Assembly: GCA_026991755.1 (NCBI GenBank) | Contig: JALXAX010000140.1 | Coordinates: forward strand, 1-47,800 | DNA from: Thiotrichaceae bacterium | Lineage (GTDB): Bacteria; Pseudomonadota; Gammaproteobacteria; Thiotrichales; Thiotrichaceae | Length of the DNA stretch: 47,800 nt | Reading direction: 5' to 3' | Shown here: in pieces, positions 8,758 to 17,786 of the stretch | Numbering within the stretch: the first letter of the stretch is position 1 | Layout of the letters: each line of letters starts with the position of its first letter | Program-made: the position numbers and the translations under genes | The notes under the pieces: generated by a model | Told to the model about the DNA's origin: nothing | What the model saw: only the letters and a program-made list of their open reading frames with translations | The model's database searches: none

Positions 8758-9840
8758 ATGGATAAGAAACTTCATGGGCTAGTATATGGAATGGCTTTAC
8801 TTTTATTGACAGCTTGTGGCGACGGTAAAGTTGAAGAGCAAATCTCGGATGAAATAAAGTCAGCCGATAAAGCCGTTGCAGAACCTATCGCTAAGCCTGT
8901 TACGAAGCCCAGCGAAGCCAAAGTGGTAGCTGAAGTCATAGAAACAAAGATAGTGGATGGCATCTTATCCTCCTATGTGACGAAGAAAGTAGCCGCTCAT
9001 ACCTATGTTATTCATGGCCCTTTAGAAATGCCGAATAAAGCCAATGGGGGCTTTATGAATAATCCTGCTTTTATTATTACTGAGAAATCAGTGGTGATTG
9101 TAGATCCTGGCTCTAGCACGATAGCGGGACGTGAGTTGGTTAAACGTGTTAAAGAAATAACTGATAAGCCCATTACACATGTCGTCAATACGCATGTGCA
9201 TGGTGACCATTGGTTAGGCAACGGTGGTATTAAAGAGAGTTTTCCCGATGCTACCTTTTATGCCCACCCCAAAATGATTGAGAAGGCGAAAGCAGGTGAG
9301 GCCGATCACTGGATTAATTTAATGATGCAGCTTACCGAGAACAAAACGGTGGGTACTAAGGCTGTGATTCCTGACCAGGCTTTAGAGAACTTACAAGAAA
9401 TTAAAATAGATGATTTAATCATAAAAGTGCATTTAAGTGAGAAAGCTCACTCTACTACAGATGCGATGTTTGAAGTAGTTGAAGATAAAGTTTTGTTTAC
9501 GGGAGACAATATTACTAACAAACGTATTCCAAGAATGACTGATGGTAGTTTTGTGGGCAATATTGCAGTTGCTAATTATGCGTTAGAGTTGCCTGTTGAG
9601 GTGGTAGTTCCAGGGCATGGTCCTACGGGAGGTAAAGAAGTGCTAAGTGCTTATGGTAAGTATTTATCCACTGTTTATGAGACTTCTAAAGTGTTAGCAG
9701 AAGAAGGTCTTGAAACTTATGAGATGAAAGAGCAGTTACTTGAAAAGCTTACTGACTATAGCGATTGGACAAGGTTGGAAGATCAGCTAGGAAAGCATAT
9801 TGGACAATCTGTTCTCGAAGCTGAAGAGGCAGGTTTTTAG
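8758..9840 (+). CDS. MBL-fold metallo-hydrolase, lipoprotein
   Basis: This is a zinc hydrolase of the metallo-beta-lactamase fold, about 360 residues. ATG at 8758 is chosen over the in-frame ATG at 8737 because AAGGA lies 7 bases before it and because it puts a lipobox (LLLLTAC) directly after a short basic start. The mature protein therefore begins at Cys and is lipid-anchored. A charged linker of about 40 residues precedes the catalytic domain. Metal ligands are THVHGDHW (HxHxDH, near residue 146), the HSTTD His, FTGDN (Asp) and VPGHGP (His). The text is close to periplasmic MBL proteins of proteobacteria linked to sulfur or quinoprotein metabolism, but substrate cannot be told; a beta-lactamase role is unlikely. 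It stands alone between the EF-G terminator and a MITE-like element. Confidence 0.85.
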   Translation: MDKKLHGLVYGMALLLLTACGDGKVEEQISDEIKSADKAVAEPIAKPVTKPSEAKVVAEVIETKIVDGILSSYVTKKVAAHTYVIHGPLEMPNKANGGFMNNPAFIITEKSVVIVDPGSSTIAGRELVKRVKEITDKPITHVVNTHVHGDHWLGNGGIKESFPDATFYAHPKMIEKAKAGEADHWINLMMQLTENKTVGTKAVIPDQALENLQEIKIDDLIIKVHLSEKAHSTTDAMFEVVEDKVLFTGDNITNKRIPRMTDGSFVGNIAVANYALELPVEVVVPGHGPTGGKEVLSAYGKYLSTVYETSKVLAEEGLETYEMKEQLLEKLTDYSDWTRLEDQLGKHIGQSVLEAEEAGF

Positions 9841-9843
9841 ATT

Positions 9844-10006
9844 AGGAGGCTGTCCGAGAACTAGAAGCGTAGCGAAAATCACAGGAGCATCATAAGCTGG
9901 CTTTATTGAATGAGGCGAATAGTCGTTCTATTTAACGATTTCAATAAGGTTAGATTATGATGCTCATGGGGTTTGCAGTAGCTTCTTAGTTCTCGGACAG
10001 CCTCCT
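9844..10006. repeat. MITE-like element, family B
   Basis: The 163-base element has strong terminal inverted repeats: AGGAGGCTGTCCGAGAACTA on the left and, reading inward from the right, the identical 20 bases and then AGAAGCTAC. The interior folds into a long stem (AGCATCATAA with TTATGATGCT, TTTATTGAA with TTCAATAA) whose apex is AATAG-TCGTT-CTATT. It lies 3 bases after the stop of the MBL gene and before the convergent arsR-type gene, and could act as a bidirectional transcription barrier. A second, more decayed copy is at 25815-25976. The GGCTGTCC end resembles IS1595-type ends, which is a weak hint of its parent. Confidence 0.82.
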
Positions 10007-10026
10007 GGCTTGCAGTCCAGTTTAAT

Positions 10027-10353
10027 CTAGTGAGGTTTTCTTTGGGCTGATTTTTCACCCACTAGGCGGCGTACTGCTAAATCTTCTATACGGTAGAAAA
10101 CTCTGTTTGCTACTTTACGAGAAGCAAGTACACCTTTATCACGCATAACACCCAAGTGTTGCGAGATGTTGCTCTGGCTGGTCCCCACTGATTCAACAAT
10201 ATCTTGCACACTGACTTCTTCTGAGCCAAGTTTGCATAGAATCTGTAGACGCAAGGGGTGGGCAATCGCCTTTAAAGAACGCGAGGCATCTTCGAGTTCG
10301 GTGTTAGCTAATAGCCCTTCAGCGAATTTACAATCTGCATTAAAATGTGACAT
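10027..10353 (-). CDS. ArsR/SmtB-family winged-helix repressor
   Basis: This is a dimeric DNA-binding regulator of 108 residues, typical of the family. The winged-helix core reads AHPLRLQILCKL, then VSVQDIVESVGTSQSNISQH (helix-turn-helix with recognition helix) and the wing ASRKVANRVFYRIED. The classic metal motif ELCVCDL of ArsR/SmtB is absent (EEVSVQDI instead). Two cysteines remain, Cys8 and the one in LQILCKL (about residue 41), a spacing compatible with thiol-based sensing as in BigR/SqrR-type persulfide sensors; this is inference. The gene is convergent with the MBL gene and is followed on its own strand only by a MITE. Its targets are not visible. The A+T-rich region upstream (10354-10450) has no operator that could be assigned with confidence. 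Confidence 0.85.
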   Translation of the reverse strand: MSHFNADCKFAEGLLANTELEDASRSLKAIAHPLRLQILCKLGSEEVSVQDIVESVGTSQSNISQHLGVMRDKGVLASRKVANRVFYRIEDLAVRRLVGEKSAQRKPH

Positions 10354-10481
10354 CCGTCTACCTTAATTGTTTTAAACTATTTTAAAGTTGTCAATATTAT
10401 AAGCATATAAGTATACACTAATATGCGAATGGTAACATGTTTTAGTTTTTATGGGTACTATAAATTAGATTTTAATGTAGA

Positions 10482-11495
10482 TTAAGTCTTTGTTCTTCTG
10501 GATAAATTAGAATAGTTTTGAGCAGAATAACAAAAAAATGACTTCTCTTTTTCGGTTAATTCCCGTACTTTTTTAACAGGGCTACCCAGCCACATATAGC
10601 CACTTTCTAATGTTTTCCCCGGTGGCACTAGGCTACCAGCACCAATCATTACTTCATCTTCTACTATTGCACCATCCAGTACTATAGCACCCATGCCGAT
10701 AAGACAGCGGTTTTTAATGGTGCAACCGTGTAGTACGGCACTATGGCCAACCGTTACGTCATCACCGATGGAAAGTGGATAGCCTTCAGCCTTCGAAAAG
10801 TCACTGCCATGTGTCACATGCAGTGTAGAGCCGTCCTGGATGTTAGTGCGCTCTCCTATAGTAATGCTCTGGATATCCCCTCTAATCACAGTTAAAGGCC
10901 ATACAGAGCTATTTTCGCCAATGATTACGTTGCCTATTACAATAGAGCTGTCGTCAATATAAACGCTAGGATGGAATTTTGGTGCGCTACCTTCAAAGTT
11001 TCTAATATTTTTGTGATTAAGATCAATAGCGATATGGCTTTCAGCAGATAGCTTGGTTTCTGCGACCAGCTGATTCATGCTTTTCTTAAGAACAGGGTGT
11101 ATTAAATCGGGTGCAATTTCAGCAAGAGGGAATAATACGAAGCCATAACGGGTGATTTCATTTCTTGGTACATCCATTTCTGGGTGTAGGATGAGTTGAT
11201 CATAAAGGAGTAAATCAATATCTAAGGTACGTGAGCTATACTTTTCGCCTTCGCGGCTTCGTTGATGCTCATCTTCGATACTTTTTAGATAGCTCTCTAT
11301 TTGTTGAGGGTTGAGGTCTGTTTCTAACTCGGCGGTTAGATTTAAAAAAGGATCACCTTTGAAACCCACTGCTTCTGTTTCATAAATAGTTGAGAAAACA
11401 ATATCAGGATAGTCATAGGTGAGCCTTGCCATGCATGAGCGAATGTTGTTTTCACGATCAATGTTACTACCAATACTTAAATAAACAATTGCCAT
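10482..11495 (-). CDS. folK: FolK (HPPK) fused to a gamma-class carbonic-anhydrase-like domain
   Basis: The protein has 337 residues in two clear parts. Residues about 1-160 are 6-hydroxymethyl-7,8-dihydropterin pyrophosphokinase, giving the activated pterin for folate synthesis: YLSIGSNID at the start and the HPPK signature SSRTLDIDLLLYD near residue 88. Residues about 168-337 are a left-handed beta-helix of the YrdA/PaaY group: IRGDIQSITIGERTNIQDGS, zinc-site histidines in LHVTHG and VTVGHSAVLHG, hexapeptide repeats, and the family tail YMWLGSPVKKVRELTEKE. HPPK alone is normally about 160 residues and YrdA about 180, so this is a full-length fusion of two ordinarily separate genes with no stop or frameshift between them. 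It follows folB with TAATG overlap. Whether the second domain hydrates CO2 is not known. Confidence 0.92.
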   Translation of the reverse strand: MAIVYLSIGSNIDRENNIRSCMARLTYDYPDIVFSTIYETEAVGFKGDPFLNLTAELETDLNPQQIESYLKSIEDEHQRSREGEKYSSRTLDIDLLLYDQLILHPEMDVPRNEITRYGFVLFPLAEIAPDLIHPVLKKSMNQLVAETKLSAESHIAIDLNHKNIRNFEGSAPKFHPSVYIDDSSIVIGNVIIGENSSVWPLTVIRGDIQSITIGERTNIQDGSTLHVTHGSDFSKAEGYPLSIGDDVTVGHSAVLHGCTIKNRCLIGMGAIVLDGAIVEDEVMIGAGSLVPPGKTLESGYMWLGSPVKKVRELTEKEKSFFCYSAQNYSNLSRRTKT

Positions 11496-11857
11496 TACTT
11501 TGCTCCATCTGGCGTGCGTTCTATAATAACGCCGACTTCTGTTGAGCCTGTTACTGCACCAGGCTTGCCTAAGGTGATTTTTATCCAGGGGAGGTTGAAT
11601 TCTTTGATTAGCAGTGCAGCAAGGTTTTCAGCCAAGGTTTCAACCAGCTGAAAATCACTTTTCTCAACATAGGCACTCACCAATTTGGCAGCAGACTTGT
11701 AGTTTAAGGTGTGTTCGATGGAGTCTGATTTGGCTGGGATACGGTTATCCCAACCCATTTCAAGGTCAATACGAATAGGCTGGCGGATACGCCTTTCCCA
11801 TTCATAAATACCGATTAATGCATTTATCTTTAAATCTTTTACGTAGACTTTATCCAT
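11495..11857 (-). CDS. folB: Dihydroneopterin aldolase
   Basis: This cytosolic folate enzyme cleaves 7,8-dihydroneopterin to the hydroxymethyl-dihydropterin used by FolK. It has 120 residues, the usual FolB length. Landmarks are LKINALIGIYEWERRIRQPI at the N-terminus (with the substrate-binding Glu), ETLAENLAALL in the middle helix and ITLGKPGAV near the C-terminus (the catalytic lysine in KPGAV). The stop codon overlaps the start of the folK fusion by one base (TAATG), so translation is coupled and the two enzymes acting in sequence are made together. Confidence 0.94.
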   Translation of the reverse strand: MDKVYVKDLKINALIGIYEWERRIRQPIRIDLEMGWDNRIPAKSDSIEHTLNYKSAAKLVSAYVEKSDFQLVETLAENLAALLIKEFNLPWIKITLGKPGAVTGSTEVGVIIERTPDGAK

Positions 11858-11991
11858 AGTAGTAGAGGCGGTAATTGATGGTGTGAATACTATACCACTT
11901 GCATTATTGATGGTCTTAAAAGCTTTGTTGGAAAGTTAGTAATAGTTCGCATTTGTAAGGTTTAGTCTACGGGCTTAACTACAGCACAGTG

Positions 11992-12076
11992 CGTAGCCTG
12001 TATGGAGCTTTGTGGAATACAGGTTAGATCTTGGCTCTTGCTTTCCCCGTATTGCGCTGCGCTTCATACGGGCTAC
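11992..12076. repeat. REP-like double hairpin
   Basis: Two hairpins stand tail to tail: CCTGTAT-ggagctttgtgg-AATACAGG and CCCGTAT-tgcgctgcgctt-CATACGGG, bounded by GTAGCC and its complement GGCTAC. The arrangement and text are those of the extragenic palindromes common between genes in gammaproteobacteria (GTAGCCCGTATGAAGCGCAGC type). It lies in the gap between the DUF1287 gene, which ends at 12123, and folB, which starts at 11857. Confidence 0.7.
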
Positions 12077-12122
12077 CTTTTCTCTTGGTTTGGCGGCTTC
12101 AAATGTTTGTGGTTAAGCCTCT

Positions 12123-13046
12123 CTAAGGTAGCAGTAGATTGGCCGCTTCAATTAGGTTGATAGACGATGAGCGGGGTACAGACTTTTTTCTTTTTACAAG
12201 AATAGTTTTAAAGGGAATGGTTTTAGTGGGTGTAGATTTCCCTAGCTTGTAACGATAGTGGCCTGTGATAGGAAAACTAAATAAGATGTTTTCAGTTTGA
12301 GGTCCATCGCCTATATTGTGAACAACGAGTGGTTGATTAGGGTTGTCTTCTGAGTACTCATCAACTACTACACCGATGTGTGGCATTTTAGGGCCAAGCC
12401 TCCAGGTAACGAGGTCACCAGGCTGATAGTCAGTGGGTTCAAGCGTAATAGGTAGTGATTCGCCATAGCGCTTAAAAAAGACTTGCAGGTTATAGACTCT
12501 ACGGTGATCTATATTGGGATCGGCTTCAGTATTTCCCCAGCGCATTCTACTGGGATAAAGGTTGAAATTATCACGAATATCTTCGTGGACTAACTGCTGT
12601 AAGTCTATGCCCAATTTTCGATAAGAGCGGATAACAACGTCGGTGCACACACCTCGATTAGGTGCGACATCACCCATTGGATAGCTAATGTAACGATAAC
12701 TGCCATCATATTTAACGTTATGTTCTGTGCGTTCTTTTGCGGCTTCAGTCAGTTGTGTAAAGAAGTCCGCTGTATTTTTTGTTGGAGCTTCGCTCTTATC
12801 AGTTGGTTTTAGGATAATGGGTGGTAAAGCTGTTTTGGGGTTGATCTTGGGTGTTTGAATAATTTTGTGTTGCAGCATGGATTTAAGCTGTTCTTCCATA
12901 GCCTTCATCGAGTTCGTGCTAAGTGAGTATGCTTGTGATGCTTTAGTGGGGCTGTTGTTAATTGGAAGTGAATAGACAAGTGAGCTTGTTAGTCCAATCA
13001 ATAGGGCTGAGGTTAGTGGTATTAGAAAGTTAGTGAATCGATCCAT
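12123..13046 (-). CDS. Secreted DUF1287 (YijF-type) NlpC-like protein
   Basis: An exported protein of about 307 residues. The longest frame starts at 13067, inside pdxA; the ATG at 13046 ([20 protein letters not shown]) gives a cleaner signal sequence and a 17-base overlap, so it is preferred. A Lys/Pro/Thr-rich linker leads to the DUF1287 domain from about residue 105: [33 protein letters not shown] with the probable nucleophile Cys, the [12 protein letters not shown] stretch, GDLVTWRL, and PHIGVVVD with the probable catalytic His. Cys followed by His at a GDLV-containing strand is the plan of NlpC/P60-like amidases. The natural substrate of DUF1287 proteins is not established; murein is plausible. 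It is the last gene of the lptD-surA-pdxA run, where rsmA (ksgA) is found in many relatives. Confidence 0.8.
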   Translation of the reverse strand: MDRFTNFLIPLTSALLIGLTSSLVYSLPINNSPTKASQAYSLSTNSMKAMEEQLKSMLQHKIIQTPKINPKTALPPIILKPTDKSEAPTKNTADFFTQLTEAAKERTEHNVKYDGSYRYISYPMGDVAPNRGVCTDVVIRSYRKLGIDLQQLVHEDIRDNFNLYPSRMRWGNTEADPNIDHRRVYNLQVFFKRYGESLPITLEPTDYQPGDLVTWRLGPKMPHIGVVVDEYSEDNPNQPLVVHNIGDGPQTENILFSFPITGHYRYKLGKSTPTKTIPFKTILVKRKKSVPRSSSINLIEAANLLLP

Positions 13047-14058
13047 GGTTTGTGAGCTGCTCTGCAATACTAAGTGCGGCGATTAAGCTGCCTGTTTCTG
13101 CTTTACCAGTACCTGCTAAATCAAGTGCTGTGCCATGATCAACAGAGGTGCGGATGATGGGCAGACCTAGGGTGATATTAATCGCATTACCAAAGCCAAC
13201 ATGTTTAAGTACGGGTAAACCTTGGTCGTGATACATAGCTAATACGGCATCTGCTTGATTTAAATATCTTGGGGTGAAGAGCGTATCAGCGGGTAGTGGG
13301 CCAATAAGACTCATGCCTGTATCTCTTAGTGATTGTAGCACAGGTTCTATGGTTTCAATCTCTTCCATACCTAGATGTCCGTCTTCACCCGCATGTGGGT
13401 TTAATCCACAAACAAGGATTCTTGGATGGCTAATGCCGAATTTTGTCAGCATATCGTGATGTAATATTTTGATGACATCGGTAAGGCTCTGCTTAGTAAT
13501 GGCAGCGCTGACTTCTGAAAGAGGTAGGTGTGTAGTGGCTAATGCAACGCGTAAGCTTTTAGTGGCTAACATCATGACAGGGAGTTTAGTTTGGGTCAGT
13601 TCGGCTAAAAACTCTGTGTGGCCTGTGAAAAGCAATCCGCTTTCTTTAGTCTCTTGGTTGCTAATGGCTTCACTGCTAGTGCTAGTGCCTTCGTTAATAA
13701 TCCCTTTATGTATTGGACCCGTTACGATGGCTGAAAATTCATGATCGAGACAACCTAAAGTGCCTCGTTTAATGGTTTCTAACACATAATGGGCATTCTT
13801 GGCATCCAGTTGCCCGGCTTTGACGCGAGCGGGGCAATCAACAGGTAGAACCGTTAATGTGTTCTTATTATTGTTAGGCTTATGATCCGCTAGATATTCC
13901 TCGATGGTTAATGGAGTGCCGAGTTGTTCAGCCCTTTCGCGTAATATTTTAGGATCAGCGATGATGACGTATTCTGTGAGTGATCTTTTAGCAGCGAGCT
14001 GGATCAGTAAATCAGGGCCAATTCCAGCAGGCTCCCCTGGTGTTACGGCTATCCTCAT
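13030..14058 (-). CDS. pdxA: 4-hydroxythreonine-4-phosphate dehydrogenase
   Basis: This enzyme oxidises 4-phosphohydroxy-L-threonine in pyridoxal-phosphate synthesis. It has 342 residues, near the usual 330. It starts [17 protein letters not shown] and contains the conserved [24 protein letters not shown] (metal-site His), [12 protein letters not shown] and [14 protein letters not shown] stretches, so the metal- and substrate-binding residues are in place. The start overlaps the surA stop by one base (TAATG). The lptD-surA-pdxA order is standard for gammaproteobacteria. An insertion of about ten residues ([18 protein letters not shown]) after [11 protein letters not shown] is longer than usual. 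Confidence 0.96.
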   Translation of the reverse strand: MRIAVTPGEPAGIGPDLLIQLAAKRSLTEYVIIADPKILRERAEQLGTPLTIEEYLADHKPNNNKNTLTVLPVDCPARVKAGQLDAKNAHYVLETIKRGTLGCLDHEFSAIVTGPIHKGIINEGTSTSSEAISNQETKESGLLFTGHTEFLAELTQTKLPVMMLATKSLRVALATTHLPLSEVSAAITKQSLTDVIKILHHDMLTKFGISHPRILVCGLNPHAGEDGHLGMEEIETIEPVLQSLRDTGMSLIGPLPADTLFTPRYLNQADAVLAMYHDQGLPVLKHVGFGNAINITLGLPIIRTSVDHGTALDLAGTGKAETGSLIAALSIAEQLTNHGSIH

Positions 14059-15356
14059 TAGGTTTTAATGCGATATTCAACAAAAGCATCATTTCTTAGT
14101 TGCTTAAGCCAGCTATCGTATTTCTTTGAAGCTTTGTCTTTATTGAGTAATCCTTTTGCTTGGTTACGTAGCATACCTTCGGTGTTATCAATGGTTTTCT
14201 TTTCCATAACTTGCACTATATGCCAGCCGAATTTGCTTTTAAAAGGTTGGCTGATTTCGTTAACAGGTATAGTTTCGACCACTTTAGCAAAAGCGGGGAC
14301 GTAAACCTTGGAGCTAGCCCAGCCAAGGTCACCTCCACTAACTGCTGAGCTATCTTCAGAGTACTGTTTAGCGATGCTTGCGAAGGCGGCTCCTGCTAAT
14401 ATTTGATTACGTATTTCAGCCAATTTGCTTTTAAGCGTTGCATCATTTTTGTTAGCGTTATTTTTTAATAAAATATGCCGTGCGTGAACTTCATTAACAA
14501 TGACTTTTTTAACCCCCCGTTTATCAATGAGTTTGACAATATGAAAGCCTTTTGAGTCTTGAAATACCTCAGAAAGCTGACCCTTCTCTAATAAAGAAAT
14601 ATTGCGCAAATAGCTAGAAGGTAGAGTGCTGGAGCTTGTCCATGGCGAAGTTTTGATATTTTCTAAGCGCTTACTTTCACCCTTGAGTATATGGCTTCGT
14701 AGCTGCTCTGCATCTTGTTTACTCTTTAAAAGAGCAGCCAGTGGTGTGCCTGTGGGGGCGGGGATGAGTATATGTTTAATTTGGTATTCGATGCCTTTTG
14801 AAATTTTTGCACTTTGATTGGCAATAAGGTCATTAACCGCTTGGCCTGTAATATGAGTGTTGCGTCTTAGTTGGCGTTTACGCAATTCGCCAATAAGCAT
14901 TTGCTTGCGGATTTGTTCACGAAATGAAACATAGTCTATCTTTTCGTGTTTAAGTGCTTCTTGAAATTGTTCAAGTGATAGTTTGTTTCGTTGAGCGAGA
15001 TCCATCATCGTAGCATTAACCGCAGAATCACCAATAGTTATGCCAAACTGTTTCGCTTTTTGCATTTGCAGGCTATCCATTATCAGCAGCTCAAGAGCTT
15101 CCTTGAAAATGGCTTTATCGGATAATCCCGCAAGTGATTTTTGAAGGCGTAATCGACGTGCTTGGTTTTGTACGTCTGAAAGCATGACAATATCATCGTC
15201 AACAATAGCTGCGATTCTATCGAGTTGAGTGGTTGCCTGGCTGATATTTAGGCTTAGGACTATTGATATTAACAATGTCGTAAGATGCCTTAGGCTATTT
15301 CTAAGGTGAGTAGTTGTTTTTTGTGTCATGGTGTTAGGGCTAGTTTTCATATCCAT
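14058..15356 (-). CDS. surA: Periplasmic chaperone and peptidyl-prolyl isomerase SurA
   Basis: SurA escorts unfolded outer-membrane proteins, including LptD, through the periplasm. The 432-residue protein has a signal sequence ([16 protein letters not shown]), an N-terminal SurA domain ([19 protein letters not shown]), a first parvulin domain (from about residue 190, degenerate: [12 protein letters not shown]) and a second, canonical parvulin domain (about 288-390: [37 protein letters not shown]). It overlaps the end of lptD by 17 bases and the start of pdxA by one. Having an OMP chaperone next to its largest client is the conserved arrangement. Confidence 0.96.
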   Translation of the reverse strand: MDMKTSPNTMTQKTTTHLRNSLRHLTTLLISIVLSLNISQATTQLDRIAAIVDDDIVMLSDVQNQARRLRLQKSLAGLSDKAIFKEALELLIMDSLQMQKAKQFGITIGDSAVNATMMDLAQRNKLSLEQFQEALKHEKIDYVSFREQIRKQMLIGELRKRQLRRNTHITGQAVNDLIANQSAKISKGIEYQIKHILIPAPTGTPLAALLKSKQDAEQLRSHILKGESKRLENIKTSPWTSSSTLPSSYLRNISLLEKGQLSEVFQDSKGFHIVKLIDKRGVKKVIVNEVHARHILLKNNANKNDATLKSKLAEIRNQILAGAAFASIAKQYSEDSSAVSGGDLGWASSKVYVPAFAKVVETIPVNEISQPFKSKFGWHIVQVMEKKTIDNTEGMLRNQAKGLLNKDKASKKYDSWLKQLRNDAFVEYRIKT

Positions 15357-17595
15357 AAATTTGTTCTTCCAGAAGGTTTGTTGCTCCTGTTCCTAGGCTT
15401 CCAAGACCTTTAAGCTCAAACTCAATAAAAGGCACGTTGTCATAAGTGACGTTATCGGACGTTAGGAATCGACGAGTGACTATTCGCGTTTTCCAGCAAC
15501 AATTTGTGTATTCTACACCACCTAATGCTTCGAGGCTGCGATCATTTTTTAAGTCCTGTTCAAACTTTCCTACTAAACTCCAATTATTGTTTAAAGGAGT
15601 GGAAAAGGAGATTTCAGCTTGTTCTAACTCCTCATCTAATGTTCTGTAAGCTAAATTTAAGCGGCGGTTCTCTTTGTCTTGATAATGAAGTCGTGTGTCT
15701 GTTGATGAGAATATTTCTTTTTGCGGATCCCAATACACTCCAGTAATGATCCGCACACGGTTATTAAGTTCCCCTGAAAACTCCATCGCTAATTGCGAGC
15801 TGCCACTGTTTTCGATAGGAGTGTTGGGTAGTGTGACTTTTTGTTCATTGAGGAAGAAGATTTGTCCAATGCTGGCGGTTAATACTTCATGTCCATTTTT
15901 CTGGTTGATAAGACGGGTAGTTAACGCGGCAGTGAGCTGATTGGTGTCACCAATTCTATCTTTACCTGTAAAACGGTTTTTGGTAAAAAGCTGAGTTGAT
16001 GTTGAGAAGCTGTTTGCCGCTGAATCAAACACAGGGATGTTACTTTGATCTTTATAGGGAGTGTAGGTGTATAAGAGCCTGGGTTCTAACGTTTGAATGA
16101 GTTGACCGTTGTTAATATTTCGTTCAAAAAACAATCCAGTATCAATACTGGCGGTTGGCAATGTTCGTGATAATGAGTTTTTGATTAACGTATTATTAGG
16201 GTCGTTATTGGGATTAAGGTTATCCAAAGAGTATTGAGTATGACGAAGTTGTATGGATGGCTCCACATACCAACTAGAGTCACCAAAGCGTCGACTAGCT
16301 GTGGTATTTAAGTCAAAGCGTAATCCAGTGGTAGCATTTTCTTTTTCAAAGTTCACAAGCTCTGTTTCGAAACCGTATCGAGTTTCGCCTATTTTGTTGC
16401 TGGGGGCGTAACGGAAGCGTAATTCGGGGAGTCTGGAGTAGGGGTTGTTATTAATATTTTGGGTGTTTGAATTATCCAATACTTTATAGTCTTGGATAGA
16501 GGTACTAAATGTCCAATTTTTTCCTAAGTGGGTGAGGTCAATACGTCGCTCCAACGCAGCGATGCTTGAGTTTACGAGTGAATCGCCAAAGTCCTGGAAG
16601 TAGTCTTTATCCGAAATATCAGTCGCATTAATAGAAAGTTGAGTGCGTTTTGATAGTCGTGTTTTGTGATGAATGCTAGCAAGAGAGCGATCTTCATTAT
16701 TAAAAATATTGTCACCAGGGAGGTACTCAAGGCCGATGATGCCCGCATCGTTTGGTGTTAAATAGCGAAACTGGGTATCTAGTTTAATGCCACGGTTCGT
16801 TAGAAAGTTGGGGGTTAGCGTAGCATCAAAGTTGGGTGCTAAGTTGAGATAATAGGGTGTGCTTAGTACGGTTCCCGAGCGATCAGAGACTTTAAAGCTT
16901 GGAGCAAGAAAGCCACTTTTACGTTGGCTATTTAAAGGAAAGCTAAAATAAGGTGAATAAAATACAGGGATACTACCTACCTTAAAGGTAACATTGCGCG
17001 CCACGCCTTCTTGGTTTTTATGATCAAGCTTAATATCAGAAGAGGCAATATGCCAAGATCGTTGATTGGCTGGGCACGTAGAAAAAGTAGCATCTTTTAG
17101 TTGTGTATGCTCTTTCCCTGTTTGTTTTAATAACTTGCTACTTCCGTTCCCTAACCCATTGCTAAGAGAGTATTCCGCATTTTTTAACTCCCCTATGCCA
17201 CTATTCATTTGATAATGAATCTCACTGCTTTTAAGTTTCATTGAGTCGGTCACAAAGAGTACATTCCCAAAGGCTGTGACGTTGCTGTTGCGGTTGTCGT
17301 AAGTGGCTTTATCAGCATGAATAAGGTTTTTATCCTGCTGGATGATGACATGGCCTTCGAGTGTCGAGATGCTGTTTGCAGCTATCGTCCCTTGGTCTGC
17401 TTCAACCAGCAGGGCGCCAGTGCGTAGTGGCGTGTATTTCAGTGAATTATTGCTAGATGGAGTATTACAGGTGCGCCATTGACTCTTTGCAATAGCAACT
17501 TGCGAACAGCTAAGGCAGAGGATAAGTATTGGGCAGGCTTTGATATATTGATTTTTCACTGCGTTAGTATACCAAGACATCCAGTGGGAGCACAT
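15340..17595 (-). CDS. lptD: LPS-assembly outer-membrane protein LptD
   Basis: LptD is the 26-strand barrel that, with LptE, inserts lipopolysaccharide into the outer leaflet. The protein has 751 residues (typical 750-800). A signal peptide ends near QVAIAKSQW, then comes a periplasmic OstA jelly-roll (GALLVEADQGTIAANSISTL, YDNRNSNVTAFGNVLF), followed by the barrel domain with FYSPYFSFPLNSQRKSGFL. Cysteines match the essential disulfide set of E. coli LptD: one near the mature N-terminus (WRTCNT), one in FSTCPANQ and an adjacent pair in TNCCWKT. It is the first gene of the run and is read into surA. Just upstream lies a pair of stable hairpins (17652-17691). Confidence 0.96.
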   Translation of the reverse strand: MCSHWMSWYTNAVKNQYIKACPILILCLSCSQVAIAKSQWRTCNTPSSNNSLKYTPLRTGALLVEADQGTIAANSISTLEGHVIIQQDKNLIHADKATYDNRNSNVTAFGNVLFVTDSMKLKSSEIHYQMNSGIGELKNAEYSLSNGLGNGSSKLLKQTGKEHTQLKDATFSTCPANQRSWHIASSDIKLDHKNQEGVARNVTFKVGSIPVFYSPYFSFPLNSQRKSGFLAPSFKVSDRSGTVLSTPYYLNLAPNFDATLTPNFLTNRGIKLDTQFRYLTPNDAGIIGLEYLPGDNIFNNEDRSLASIHHKTRLSKRTQLSINATDISDKDYFQDFGDSLVNSSIAALERRIDLTHLGKNWTFSTSIQDYKVLDNSNTQNINNNPYSRLPELRFRYAPSNKIGETRYGFETELVNFEKENATTGLRFDLNTTASRRFGDSSWYVEPSIQLRHTQYSLDNLNPNNDPNNTLIKNSLSRTLPTASIDTGLFFERNINNGQLIQTLEPRLLYTYTPYKDQSNIPVFDSAANSFSTSTQLFTKNRFTGKDRIGDTNQLTAALTTRLINQKNGHEVLTASIGQIFFLNEQKVTLPNTPIENSGSSQLAMEFSGELNNRVRIITGVYWDPQKEIFSSTDTRLHYQDKENRRLNLAYRTLDEELEQAEISFSTPLNNNWSLVGKFEQDLKNDRSLEALGGVEYTNCCWKTRIVTRRFLTSDNVTYDNVPFIEFELKGLGSLGTGATNLLEEQIYGYEN

Positions 17596-17651
17596 TGGAT
17601 TTACCGTAAGGTATTATTAATGGTTTCAAAAGTAATGACATACATCTGGAG

Positions 17652-17691
17652 ACGGGGCTTCAGCCCCGTTAAGCCGAGACTGAAGTCTCGG
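17652..17691. repeat. Paired REP-like hairpins
   Basis: Two perfect 8-bp stems with 2-base loops lie 4 bases apart: ACGGGGCT-TC-AGCCCCGT (17652-17669) and CCGAGACT-GA-AGTCTCGG (17674-17691). The loop cores CTTCAG and CTGAAG are complementary, so the two hairpins are related in inverted orientation, and the flanks TGGA and TCCA extend this. It resembles extragenic palindromes mobilised by Y1 (RAYT) transposases. It separates the 17787 gene from lptD. Confidence 0.65.
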
Positions 17692-17786
17692 TTCCATGAG
17701 TATGTGTCAATACATATGAAATCATTAATAAATTCAATGAACTGCCAGTTGTTAATTAAACTGTTTCTGAATTAAAACTGAAAAAA

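Noticed and set aside
8758-9840. Metallo-beta-lactamase resistance gene
   Set aside because: The HxHxDH fold motif is shared by many hydrolases; nothing points to beta-lactam substrates.
17479-17775. 98-codon plus-strand frame opposite the lptD start
   Set aside because: It is the shadow of lptD and of the paired hairpins; no independent evidence.
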